64,000 bases of DNA. Origin: Carettochelys insculpta (lineage: Eukaryota; Chordata; Testudines; Carettochelyidae). The DNA lies in the NCBI RefSeq assembly GCF_033958435.1, contig NC_134138.1, positions 78,540,298 to 78,604,297 of the forward strand, read 5' to 3'. Below, piece after piece: positions 1 to 11,506 of the stretch; position 1 is the first letter of the stretch; every line of letters starts with the position of its first letter. A model generated the notes under the pieces. The model was not told the origin of the DNA, made no database searches, and worked only from the letters and a program-made list of their open reading frames with translations. Both the position numbers and the translations under genes were made by a program.

Positions 1-1085
1 TATCTGCATGTACCACACTTGTTAAATCACAAAAAATAAAGTCCTTCTCCTAGTGCACCTGTTCTACACTGCAACCTAAAATTATCTCAGGAAAACATTA
101 AATTGCTGGCTTCCACTTTATCCTCTTTGCTTATTTTCCACATCTAACAATGTTCAGACCTAGAAAAGCTGTGGCATTTTCTGAAATAATGATACGTAAT
201 AAAAAATAATAAATTCATAGAATGGCCTCACTTAACTTAGGCATTTCCTTAGATAACAGCTCTTCCCCTCTTGGCAATACAGCCAAGATGGATGTCATGT
301 TTGAACTACATTTAAGACTTTTAAACTGGATTATTTCATCACAACAGCAGTCAAGATATTAAAACTAGTTGACACGAGATCACTGAAGTGTACTGTGTCT
401 GTGTTTGTCATTCATGAATTTAGCAGACACTGCATCACTGAGATTCCTCTACTAAATAGCATCCTCAGAGACCAATCATCTAAAATCGAGCTTTTCCTTC
501 TAGGAAAGCATAATCTGTGGGCTTGCTTGAAGTGTTTCTTCACAGGAGAGTTATCCTGCAGGAACTAAAACCCCTCCCACCATGGTTGTAACAACGGGAG
601 ATTCTCCTGAGTTTGCCATTGTGAAACTGGTAGTCTGACTGGCAGCCTCATTTCTTGACATCCCAGATGGAAAGAGCTCCCGCAAATGACATGTTTCCCA
701 GATGATTGGTTCCTCTATTTCTTCCATGGAACACCAGAACTGAAACCATTCTGCAGGAGTTGATATCAGTTCAATCCTCAAACCCTTTCTCTAACAAGCA
801 GAGAAGGCCTAGATGGCCTGCCTACGCTTCAGCTTTAGGAGCTCTGTCTTCTTCTGCGGCTTGTTCAAGCAGAGAAGAGGGAGCTGGCTCACAACATTTA
901 TTAAAATTGTCACTGGGATAAGAACCATCACTCAGAGGGACAGGAGCATTAATTACTCAACATCATTAATCTCTCATATTGTGTATTTTAGTTGCCAGTT
1001 TTTATTTTAAGTGCTTAACAAACTATTTGAATACTATGAAAAAATCTGAACTGTGAGTACAGCAACAAGATGGAAATGTTATCAT
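1..1085. other. AT-rich stretch, nothing recognised
   Basis: I recognise no gene or known repeat here. The short reading frames at 551-1010 have no motif I can name, and none has splice-site support that I can see. Confidence 0.5.
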
Positions 1086-1089
1086 CAGC

Positions 1090-1146
1090 TGACTTTACCT
1101 TACCTTAGCTTACCTTACTTAAGCTTACTTAGCTTACCTTTACCTT
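1090..1146. repeat. Degenerate TTACC/TTAGC pentamer repeat
   Basis: About 55 bases are built from imperfect TTACC, TTAGC and CTTAC units. It looks like a decayed simple repeat. Confidence 0.7.
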
Positions 1147-1227
1147 ATGAGAGTGAAGTTCTATCTCAAAAGTCCTTGTATTGATCTTTAAGATAAAATA
1201 AACATTTACAACTAGATACATAATTGT

Positions 1228-1345
1228 TTGAAGTGGTGCTATAGCTGTGTTGGTCCCAGGAAATTAGAGAGATAAGGTGGGTGAGGTAATACAGGTTGAT
1301 ACTCTCTCATCTGGCATCATCCCTCATCCACCAAGATCACAGATG
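1228..1345 (+). repeat. Dispersed repeat fragment (GGTCCCAGGA-type)
   Basis: It contains TTGGTCCCAGGAAATTAGAG. A close copy lies at 26809-26860 (GATGGTCCCAGGATATTAGA). The segment then passes into a GCTGGACCAGAGAG motif that resembles parts of the repeats at 7.85, 9.35 and 30.1 kb. The family is unknown to me. Confidence 0.5.
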
Positions 1346-1379
1346 TTGCTGGACCAGAGAGAGCACCTCAACAAGAAAG

Positions 1380-1870
1380 CTCCAGCTGCTCTAGGAGCCC
1401 TGCTGGTGGCGGGCAGCCCTGCTGGCAGCTGGCTGTGGGGAGCCCTAGGGGCAGGCTGGGGACAGGGAGCTGCATCAGTGAACCCCATTATGGGAGCCCA
1501 GCCCAGATAGCAGAGTCTTGCCAGGAGCCCTGCAGCAGGGTTCTAGCAGGGAGCCTGGCTGGGGCACGGAATTTTGCCAATAGTCCCATGAAGTGGGGAG
1601 CCCAGCTAGGGCTGTGGAGCCTGGCAGCCTGAGGTTGGACACCAGGTGGGGCACAGACCTGCCAGTAGCCCTGCAGTTGTGGTTAACTCAGCCACAACTG
1701 GGGAAGCCCAGCAGCAGTGGGGCACCCCTCCCACCTCCCGGAGCCAGAGGGCAGGGACAGCCAGCAAGTCTGGCCAGCAGGCTAACGGCCCCCCGGAAGG
1801 CAGCCAGGAAGCCTGAGCTCCCCTCGTGCAGAAAATCCCCCTGTTCAGGACCACTCAGGTCCCATGAGTG
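1380..1870. repeat. GC-rich degenerate repeat block
   Basis: The block is dominated by imperfect GGAGCCC, AGCCCAGC and GCCCTGC units, far more GC-rich than its surroundings. Its open frames are a by-product of the composition. Confidence 0.5.
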
Positions 1871-1979
1871 AAGGACAAGGGAGGTAGAGCCTGCACCTTT
1901 TATTGAGCTGATTTCTGTTGGTGAGAGAGAGAGAAGCTTTTGACCTTACACAGAGCTCTTCTGGTCTTGGAAAGAATGT

Positions 1980-2452
1980 CTAGGGTGACCATCTGTCTCA
2001 CTCTGGGTGGGATTGTCCCGGCATCCCGATCTGTGTTGCCAAAGGGAATAATTGCTCTGTGTTCCACTTTTTTTATTAGCTGCCCAACTTCCCACTGCTC
2101 GGGGGGCCAGATCCATGCAGCAGCACAGCTGCCTCCCAACTTCCCCCACATGCGGGGAGCTGGCAGCTGGATGCATGCAGTGGCATGGCTGCTGCCTGAC
2201 TTCCCTTGACTGAGAGGATCCAGGAGCTTCGCTGGCAGTGTGGCAGCCTAGTTCCTGGTGCCCCAAGTCACAGGGCAGCCGTAAGCCACAGCTGCCCCAC
2301 CCCCCCACATCACCCCAGAACGGTGGCAGCCCCCACAGGGCAGCTACCACCTGACTCCCAGGTAGGATGACTATCCATCCTGTTTTAGCTGAGATGGTGT
2401 CATTCTCCTGTGTCCCATATTTGGCCAGGGGAGATATGGTCACGCGAAGAAT
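1980..2452. mobile_element. Putative DNA transposon remnant, GGGTGACCATCTGTC end
   Basis: The left side reads GGGTGACCATCTGTC. The right side, reverse complemented, begins CGTGACCATATCTCCC, a plausible degenerate inverted repeat. The same end motif starts a second copy at 61513. The interior is a GC-rich filler with repeated CAGCTGCC-type words. The superfamily is not clear. Confidence 0.45.
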
Positions 2453-2459
2453 GTCAGAC

Positions 2460-3076
2460 TGTTACAGGTGAACTTTGTCGAATAGACTGTTTAGTTTAAG
2501 AGACCATTTAAGGAGAAATGGGGAGTTATCACTTGTCCACTTGTAGGACAGAGGAAGGTTATTTAAGATGAGGAGGAGAGTTATGAAGTGATCGCTTCCT
2601 GAAAAGCGTTTGCCCAGGGTCAGCATAGTCTCTCTTCAGACAACTCATGGTGGTTAGTAAAAGAGGGACAAAAGGTCCAAGTATGATTCTGCAAGAGTAG
2701 ATTAACCATATGAGATTTCCAGTTCTTTCTGTTTGTTGTGTGTATGAGAAGGAGAAAAAACACAAATATTTCAAGCTACCGATGATTTTAGTTTGGATAG
2801 ATGGGCTGCAATATTTTAGATTAATAATGTTATTCATTTTATTTTTGCTAACAATAGAGGCTAATTTCCAAATGAGAGTCTCTTCAATTGCTATCAAGCA
2901 TGGCTGAAGTGAAGTATGTTCATATGAAACATCTGCTGTCCTATAATTTTAATCAAAAAATACCTACTCCATGAAGAGAGCCCACAGGTGTCTCTTTTGC
3001 TTAATATACTGAAAACAACACTCAACCTCATACTATCTGCTGTACAATCCATCAGTTTTCAGTATTACAACCCATG
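2460..3076. other. Unassigned AT-rich stretch
   Basis: Nothing recognisable on either strand. Open frames at 2559-2907 lack any known motif. Confidence 0.5.
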
Positions 3077-3472
3077 GGCTCTGTCTACAGTAGCTCCCTA
3101 ATTCGAAGGGAGGATGGTAAATAGGATGTCGGGAGATTATTAATGAAGTGCTGTGCTGCATATGCAGCACTTCATTAAGCTAATTCTCCCTCATGACAAC
3201 TTCGAAGTATTAAACTTCAAAGTGACAGCTCACATGTAGCTGTGGCTAACCCACCGGTACTTTGGAGTGCCTGGGCAACTTCGATGTCCTTTACTCCTCA
3301 AAATCGCAGCTACACATGAGCTGGCACTTCAAAATTTAACACTTTGAAGTTGCCGCAGGGGAGAATTAGCTTAATGAAATGCTACACGTGCACCGCAGCT
3401 CTTCATTAATAATTTCGCGACACCTTATTTACCATCCTCCCTTCAAAGTAGGGAGCTAGTTTAGACGCAGCC
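3077..3472. mobile_element. MITE with long terminal inverted repeats, Harbinger-like
   Basis: The left end reads GGCTCTGTCTACAGTAGCTC and the right end, reverse complemented, GGCTGCGTCTAAACTAGCTC. The match continues inward (GGGAGGATGGTAAATA on both arms), so the whole 396-bp element can fold into a hairpin. Flanking triplets are ATG on the left and ATA on the right, a possible decayed 3-bp target duplication. It has no coding capacity. Confidence 0.8.
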
Positions 3473-4195
3473 ATAGTGATCATAACCTGAACTCCTACTT
3501 ATCACCGTCTGTTGTTTGTTCTTTCAAGTCTGTAGACTTCAGTTTCCCCATCAGTGCTTGTATTTGCGCGGCTATCCAAGTTGATGTAATTGTGTTTCAT
3601 TCTAATAGTGAAACAGAGACGCGCATGAATTGCTAAACTTGTGAGCATGTATTATATTTTTTACCTCATCTGTATTCAAAGAGAAATGATGTCTACACAA
3701 AAATTTTGCAAATTTATTTCTGCCAAAACAAAAATTACTGAAAGTAGCACACTTTTTTCCCTGAAAAATTGTAAATCTTGGATGGTCAGGATTATTTTGG
3801 TTTGCATTATTTTTTTTTAAATCTGGGTACTTTGTATCAAAACAATAACTTCATTTCAGCACAGAATGTCTGTTATAACTGGCGGGGGTCAATGAAGAAA
3901 TATTTAAAAGAAAAAAGAAGTTTTAAATTATTTTGAGTTGACCACAAACAAAATACTACCAAAGCCCCTTATGAATTCTCCTATGATTCTGATAGCATGT
4001 TATGTTGCCAGCATATTCCTGTTTCTCCAGTGATACAACCCCACAGCTTCAAGTAATGTACATTCATCTAGGACCTAACCTGCCACAAGGTCAGTGCAGG
4101 CAAGCCTTTCATACGTGTGGAGCTCAAATGAAGTCTACTAGTGTGATTCCCCAAACAACTCACTGCTGGATCAGGAGGGTTAATTACAGAATAAT
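3473..4195. other. Unassigned AT-rich stretch
   Basis: No recognised gene or repeat. Confidence 0.5.
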
Positions 4196-4475
4196 ATAAA
4201 TGTAGAGTTTTAAGGGACCTCAAGCTATTCCCGCCCCACTCCCATCCCACACTGCCATGTTGAGGCAGGACCATGCAAAACTAGACTAGACCTTACAGGT
4301 ATTTTCTCACCTGGCCTTAAAATCCTCCAGTGGCAGGAAAGGTGGCTGGCTTGGAAGCCTATTCCAGCAGTTAACTGTTCATATATTTAGAGCATATAAT
4401 ATAGTATAATATGATCTAAAGGATAATTAGAGTTTTTCTCTAATATCTAACCTAAATCTTCCTTATTGAAGACTA
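4196..4475 (-). mobile_element. Degenerate CR1/L3 LINE 3' fragment (antisense)
   Basis: The plus strand contains words typical of the antisense CR1 3' untranslated region: a CTTAAAATCCTCCAGTGGCA segment, CCTATTCCAGCAGTTAAC and TAATATCTAACCTAAATCTTCC. The order matches the CR1 tail. It is old and contains an AT-rich expansion around 4380-4420. Confidence 0.6.
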
Positions 4476-4546
4476 AGAGAGAACTTCTTGGGCTACCTTC
4501 AGTAGTCATGGAGAACAGTTGATCTTTCATTTTCCTTATAATAGCT

Positions 4547-4604
4547 GTTGGCATACTGGAACCAACTCGGTTTCTGTTGGCATACTGAAACCAACTCGGT
4601 TTCT
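4547..4604. repeat. Tandem duplication of a ~29-bp unit
   Basis: The unit, from CTGTTGGCATACTG to CCAACTCGGTTT, occurs twice head to tail with one visible difference (GGAACC versus GAAACC). It is a recent local duplication. Confidence 0.85.
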
Positions 4605-6080
4605 CAACACTGATGATTACCTCCTTATGAACACTGATAAGTAAATAGGCACATAATCTACTAGAAAAGCACTTTGTTATCACTTTGGATTATCTAGTCA
4701 TGTTTTCAGGCTCAGTTACATCAGATGTTCTAAGTCTATGCACTTCAGATAGAAAATATTGCATAAAGAATAAAAAAGGTCATTAATGCTCATATTATTT
4801 TTTGAAAATAAAACATTTTGATCCTACCTCTTCACAGGAGGTCCTGAAATCCATGTGCTATGGCACAGCAAGTGCTATTTGTCTAAAATGGACAGAAAGA
4901 TCTCATTAGAACTCAGTACAGCAAACTAGAACAAACAGATTGCATCACATAAAAGGTAGTTATCTAAATTAAGCTGGAAGAAACAGTATTTCCTCTGTGT
5001 GAGCTTTGTTTATAGTCATTGCTTAAGAGCAGGAATGATTAAGTCAGTGGGAGGGTAAGGATACATATGGAGCTAGTAGAAATTGTTCCTGAACTCTATG
5101 AAGCCCATCCACTGTTTTCATTAAATGTGATTAACGGAGAGGTGATATTCCTATCAACCTCTCCATTGCATTTGTCATCCAAATGTGCTCTTCTGTATTA
5201 ATCGTATTTTATTTCAAACTGTCAGTTATCCCCTCTCCATTTATTTTTGAAAAAGTACTTGTAAAGAAAGCTTTCAGAAAGAAAGAAGTTTAGCTTTTCA
5301 GAAGGTTCCCTTCTTTCTCCCTAATTAAAATGCTTTACCCACAAATATTTTCCCCAACGGATTCACAAAATGTTATTCCCAAGCAATATATCTCAAAAAG
5401 GCCAACTTCAATTATCAAAGCAGTGAATTTAGTGAAATACTGATGTATTAAACAGCCAAACGTTATAGATATCGGATATATGTGAAATGTCACAGCACAA
5501 TACATATTCAAATAATTGGCATGATGGGTCTGCACATACAATACATTCATCCAATATATACCTGGTGGGCATGTTTTACATTATTTATGAAATAACATCC
5601 ATAGAATAAGTTGATATTAGAGTGGAATGGCATTCTGTCGCAATATAAATGCTGATGCAAAATAAAGACATTTTTGTAAAACTATTTCCTAGGTAAAAAC
5701 AATTTGTTGTCAAATCTGGAAACACAGTTATTTTGACTGATTTATGTAATTCAATCATTTAATAAGTTTTGTTTGCTTTATTAAAATAGTACTACAGGCT
5801 CCAAAAAGATGTTAGCTTCTTGGTCAAAAAATATGGGCCTGGCAGAATTCAATTTATATTTATGGTTTGAAAGGTAATATTAATGTTTATTTTTAAACTT
5901 TTTATCTATTTCAATTTTCACAACTATGCAAAATTATGAGTTTAAGCTTTTTTTATTTTGTAATCAATTTAAGTTTTAAAATTGTGTGGAATTACAGAGG
6001 GAATCAGATGATTGTTTAATGGGAGTGGACACAGATTCAAAAGCTGAAGCATTATAACAGTTGAAATAACCGTAGTCGAT
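4605..6080. other. Unassigned AT-rich stretch
   Basis: No recognised gene or repeat. The composition is uniformly AT-rich with scattered polyadenylation-like words. Confidence 0.5.
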
Positions 6081-6560
6081 ATCACATGGCAGCGGCAGCC
6101 AGTGAGGAAGGCCACAGGGTCAGCATCAGCCACTTGACAGTCCTCCCCCAAAAAACTCCTCCCCATGCCACCACTAATGCTCCCTCTGCCCCAGGCCCTG
6201 CCTCTTCCCACTGCTCTGCCCCAGCCCACCTCTTTCCCCACAAACCTGCTCCCCTGAGCGACATGGCCTGGGGTACTAGAACAGGTCCGGTGCCAGCAGC
6301 TGGGGTTGGGGCATTCCCACTCATTCATCGGCAGCAGTGGCAGGGGAAGCAGAGTAACACAGCTGCAGCCCACTCCACTCCCCTAGCATATAGCTGTGTC
6401 ACTTCACTCCCTGCCAGTAAGAATGGTGGGAAGGTCTCACCTTTCCCCTTAATAACACAGCCAGCAATGTGTCTCTGCTTCCTCTCCACCACTGCTGTTG
6501 AGTGCACATGCTATTTGGGGGGTTCACGTGCCCCATCATCCCCCCATGTGTCACCCCTGT
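6081..6560. repeat. GC-rich block, probable dispersed repeat
   Basis: A CCCC- and CTGC-rich island in AT-rich surroundings. Open frames run on both strands (170 aa plus, 134 aa minus), but they are compositional and carry no domain I can recognise. Confidence 0.4.
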
Positions 6561-6599
6561 CACATTTCAAATTGTACAAGCTAAACTCCTTAAATTAAA

Positions 6600-7835
6600 T
6601 TCTAATAAGTTCTCAAGCAATTTTTTTACTACTTTGTGTAGCTACAAATTTCAGCTATTAGTGTTAGGAGTATTTGTTCATTGATTTGTGCTGTGAAATC
6701 CGTTACTGATAGGTACCAACATTCACATCCTTCCAAGCTTAAACATGTAATAAAATATAATCCAGTTTCATTTGATAGTCTGGGGGTCCCAGACCTCACA
6801 CTGCAGCCTAAGCCCAAACACTTTTACCAATCTTAACAGCTCCTTAGTCCAACCCCTAGAATCCCAGTTCAGTTGGCAGGAGCAACCCATGATCAAAACA
6901 GAACAAAAAAGACACAGAATAGCTTGGGCTGCAGCTCAGGATCCGAAGTCTACTTCTATCCTTTGGTCTCAGAGCCAGAATCAGCTGAATACGGCACATG
7001 TTATAGGGCTAAAAATAGCAGCATGCACCTTCCTACTCAGGCAGTTCAGATCTGAAATCCAGGCATAGAAGGAGACCTCAGATATGAGCTCCAACCCAAG
7101 CAGGGATGTGTACACTGCTGTGTTCAGCTATATAGCATGATCCCCGTATGTACAAGTCATTTGACCTGGGCTATGAATCTCACTGCAGTATTTGCTTTTA
7201 GGGTAGCTCCTACCCTATGGACAGAAGCTACCAAAGCCTTCTGCCACCATTTCCCAGCATGCTCGTAGTCAGGCATGGGGACAGACAGTAGAAACTCCTG
7301 TTGAGGCCAACAGTGAAGCTTCTGCATATGGGCAGCAGCCTGGAACATGCTGACTCAGAGTCAAGAGACTAGTTTTAAGTTCAGCTTTGACCTTTGAGTT
7401 GTGAGAATGAGAGAAACGCAGAACTCACTGAGTTTCTGATTAACTTGATCTCTTCGCCATGAGGGTCTTTGAATGGCTGTGGAACCTAGGCAGTTCCAGC
7501 CCTGCAAAGACCAGTGTCCAGACTGTCACTGATAAAACCCATTACTGGCTAGTGGAGGACAGCAGCTACAGGACTCCAGTCCAGGAATCCCAGAGAGGAC
7601 CAGAGACAGGCAACATTTTTTTCTCCTGACCCTCATACACAGCATTCATTTCCAGATTCGTCCTCAGCTTAACTTTGTTCGGGAAAGTAACAGCTGGGGA
7701 GCTGGGACTCAGTTGTGAGTGTTGTAAGTTGGGAAACGTCTTCATTTGTTAACAATGAGTATTTATTAGTGAACCCTGACTTTTTCATTCCTCAGATCCT
7801 ATTTTCCTGTTCCCAGTGAAGTACCCCATTATTAT
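6600..7835. other. Unassigned stretch
   Basis: No recognised gene or repeat. Confidence 0.45.
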
Positions 7836-8110
7836 AGAGGTTGATCCTATGTAGTCTGGCTCTCTAGTCCAGCAACATCCATGGTCCAGCATGATTTTAG
7901 ATAGCTGGATATCCACTTATCATTGGTGTGGTCAAGTTACCTGGGGTCCAATAAAGTTTGATTACAGCCACCAGTCCCAGCTCTCAGTGTTCTGTTTTTT
8001 AGCTGTAATTTACCCCATATGCCTTCTAAGGGCCCAGTAAGCAGCAGAAGTGTTGGTAATTTTGCTGGACAATATTGATCTCCTGTGGTTCAGCAAATTA
8101 TTGATGACCA
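7836..8110 (-). repeat. Dispersed repeat, uninterrupted copy
   Basis: This sequence aligns in reverse complement with the repeat split around a MITE at 30.06-30.74 kb. Shared words include CAGCATGATTTTAGATAGCT, ATTACAGCCACCAG, GGGCCCAGTAAGCAG and TGGTTCAGCAAATT. Here the two halves are contiguous, joined at GCTCTCAGTGTTCTG, so it serves as an empty-site reference. The family is unknown to me. Confidence 0.75.
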
Positions 8111-9270
8111 AGTGTTCCATTCTACTGTGTCTCAGGGAAAGAAAGAACTAAAAAGGGAGAGAGGAAAAATGGCTAAGATGTGTTTTTTCACCATTCAGGG
8201 AACGCTTTTGGGATATTATCCTGCTTGTTCTTGCAGACAGTCCAGTCAAATCCCCACATGGAGACCTGTATTCCCTTCAGTTGCTACTACCTACAAGTTT
8301 CTGCTAATGTAAATAAAGGTTGGAAGACATGGTGTCTGTTAGAGGGTGATACATGGAGGCATATGCCTAATGTTCTCTATTTATGGTGCTGAGCATGTTT
8401 CATGATCTCACAGCTTGTGCTCTAAACTAATTTCCAGTATTATTAGGCTCCTCAGATTATGATGCAGTGGACCGAACCAGACATTGTTACTCTCTCCTCA
8501 TCCTTTTTACAGGCTCACCAAGAGCTAATAGATTTACATTTATAGTTTTCTTCCCACAGAACTCAGTTAAAGCACAGTAGCTATTACAATACTGAAGACT
8601 TTCCTCACTGCAGGGTTAGACATATCCATCAAAACAGGTTATCTTAACTCATTTACTGCACTTTTCCAAATGTTAAGCAAGCAGATGAGGGCAAGCAACC
8701 CACCTCACCTTAGAAAAATGGCTTGAAATCTAATCTTTACTTGTTCAGACTTGTACTCCAAGACTCATAGACTTGAATCCCTTTAACTGCCCCACAAGTT
8801 GTACAATAATTTTCACAATCAGGCCCTATGATTATCAGCACATAAGGTACGGAAGAGTTCAGAGTCACTTGTACACAAATCAAAGGAGAAGGGTTCAAGA
8901 TTTGGTCCATAGGGAAGTTATGAACACTTTCTTCATACATAACTACAGGTTGCTGATTTTGAGCCCCAGACCTAACATGCAGTCAACAGAAAGAAGAGTT
9001 AAGAAGAAAGCTAGCTGTCTTTGCTGCACAAATCACAATAAAAATAAGTGAAAATAATTAAGTGAAAAAAGTGAAATTCAAGAAAGCTTCTGTTTTAAGG
9101 ATAACAATATGATTAAAATTGTGTTTAAGTGCTGTCTTCAAGAGGAATAGATCATAACATACACACAAATGTTTTCCTGAATTGGAACTGTAGATAGCAA
9201 ATGTATGCTATTTTGAGAAGAGAAATCTCTCTTAACAAGTCACATACATTGGCTAAAAAGCTCCATCAAA
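8111..9270. other. Unassigned stretch
   Basis: No recognised gene or repeat. A 92-aa open frame at 8773-9051 has no recognisable motif. Confidence 0.45.
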
Positions 9271-9279
9271 AAGATTAAC

Positions 9280-9775
9280 TTGTACTGGGGAATAAGTTGT
9301 CTGTACTAAATACAGATGGTGTCTCCTGGTCAGGCACCCTTGGGACTTGACCATCCTGAACCAGAGATTTTGCTGGACCAGGAAGGTGAATGCTGGCCCC
9401 TCTGGCACTGCCAGCTGTGAGGTTCCACTCCAGTGGCACCAGAGAGTCTGGCACTGACTGGGCAAAGTGCTTGGAGGAAAAGGCAAGCTGGAGTTCAGCC
9501 GCTGGTGAGTGCATGGAGCCCCAAAGACATTGGGCTGTGCTTATGGCCCCTGACATGGGGCTTTGCAGCCACCCTGCTTCTTTCCCTGAACATTCCACCT
9601 TGTCCCAATTCCTTCCTCTCCCTCCCTGAGCCTGAGTGCCACAAATGAGCTATTTGTGGTGCTCCAGAAGTTCTGGGAAGGCAGAAGAAGAGTTGCTGAG
9701 CACAGGGCTCAGCTCTTCCTTTGGGTGCTCCAGGCCAGGAGTACTCACAGCAACGCTGGACCAGACATGTTGCTA
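9280..9775 (+). repeat. Dispersed repeat containing a ~220-bp unit duplicated at 14.86 kb
   Basis: The first part (CACCCTTGGGACTTGACCAT, then CCAGAGATTTTGCTGGACC) resembles the repeat at 30.08 kb. The part at 9471-9690 is nearly identical to 14865-15084, including GAGTGCATGGAGCCCCAAAG and CACAAATGAGCTATTTGTGG. Confidence 0.75.
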
Positions 9776-10079
9776 GATGACAGCAATCATGATGAATCCA
9801 TCAATCCAGGATGAATTAGCACATTTTTGTAAAACAAACTTATTTATGAATAGCTATGTTTTAACAGTGGCTTAAAAATATCTGAGCTTCTGAATTTATA
9901 AACAAAACTATCAGGAAAAGCAAGAATGGGGAACAGGAGAGGAAATATATAAATAAATGGAGACTTTGAAAAGTCAGATTTTATTTTCTCTCCTGTCTAG
10001 TTGTCTTGAGTCCAGCAGGTAACTAAATAATTCTGAGTCACCAAACTCGTTTAGCCCATCTCTGCTGCTGTGTGTAAAC

Positions 10080-10400
10080 AATGTAACACATGACAAATAT
10101 TGGGAGCTGAATGTGACGCCTCCTCAGGGGCATGCACAGGGGAAGCAGGAGCACCCCTCCCGGCCAATAGTCTTTGACAGCACAGAATTCCTCAGGCCTC
10201 AGGGCCATGGTGGCTGGGAGGGAGGAAAACGGGCTGGCCAGGAGGTTGAGGTGGGGAGTGAGCTCCAGTGAGAGTGGATGGGTGGGTGAGTGGGGGAGAG
10301 GAAAGAGCAAGCTCCTCTCGTGGCCAAAGTTAAACGTCCACGCGTGCACCCCTTGACAGAACAAGCATTTATTAAATACTGTAAACACCGTCTACTTGAC
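10080..10400. repeat. GC-rich block, probable repeat
   Basis: A local GC-rich island (GGTGGCTGGGAGGGAGG and similar) in AT-rich DNA. It has no gene that I recognise. The flanks 9776-10079 and 10401-11128 are also unassigned. Confidence 0.35.
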
Positions 10401-11506
10401 TGCATTATTTGAGCATTCTTGTTTGAAAAGGAAACGTGTGTCTAAAAACGTAATGGTGTAGTATGGCAGCCCTGGCAGACAAAGCAACTCTGCTTCATTT
10501 AGAATAGTGCCCTCAGCAGCTGAGCTCTTCTGATCATATAATTTCACAGCATTGTTTCAGGAGAGGCTATTTTATTAAGCTGTTAGATAACCAAAGATTA
10601 TACCATGTGTTTTCAGTAGCAGAAATAAACATGTAAAATTTTGAGCGTGCCATTAGCCAAATATAGCTACTATTAAAAGCAATACTTCTCTGGGTGATAA
10701 TCATGCAATCAGAATACAGGAGTGCTTGCCCAAATAAGCCTATATAAAAGTGATATATTAATAAATGAAGTTTGGCTGTGAACTAGAGCTTTCATTAAGT
10801 AATTCTTTTCCGAGAGTAGCATGAGTAGAATATCACTGCATTTTCTCTTCCCACTATTTGCACGAATGGAGGAGCAAATGCAGTGACTCCGCTGGTAGAA
10901 TTTTCCTGGCATATAGTGAGCCGTGCTTGTCATTGTGGAAGCTCTGTTTCAGGTTAAGTTCTGATTTTCAATATAACCTGCACTGTTTTACAAACCACAA
11001 ACTTTTGTAAAAATCTCCTTTGGAAATAAAAGGTTCCACATGCGTGTCCTGAACAGGCTGTGACTTCCTCGCAGGAAGACCCCTTTTTGACCATGCCTCC
11101 CATTAAATCACTAGAGTTTCTCTCAAAGGGTGTGTCTACACGTGCACAGATTTTCAAAAAGACCAGCCCTCTTTCGGAAGGAAGAAATTGAAGGAACGCA
11201 GCCCAGACATCGAAAGCTGGACCCCGATCCCGTACGGGAAGAGCACCACCAGTCAAAAAACAACACCGAAATAAGGCATGTGAAGTCGTGCCACGGCCCA
11301 CTCTGTCGAAAGAGGAGCCCTCCACGACGGTGCCCAGTCCGAGCGCGGAGACGCCCTGCCCCACCAAACGGAGCTCTATGACCCATGCGTCTGGCCGCTC
11401 TTAAAGCTGCATGGACCCAGAAATGCCATGACAGGAAGCTGAGAACAGGCAAGCTGCAAAAGCACGAGCCCCAGGCAGCACGCCCTCTCAGCTGCCCCTG
11501 ACAGCA

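Noticed and set aside
1946..2443. 165-aa minus-strand open frame
   Set aside because: It lies in a GC-rich repeat, has no domain, and the same region is a transposon remnant.
4547..4604. Start of a CRISPR-like or satellite array
   Set aside because: Only two adjacent copies with no spacers; a simple tandem duplication explains it.
6086..6598. 170-aa open frame in a GC-rich island
   Set aside because: Low-complexity proline/alanine/serine content, overlapping frames on the other strand, no known domain.
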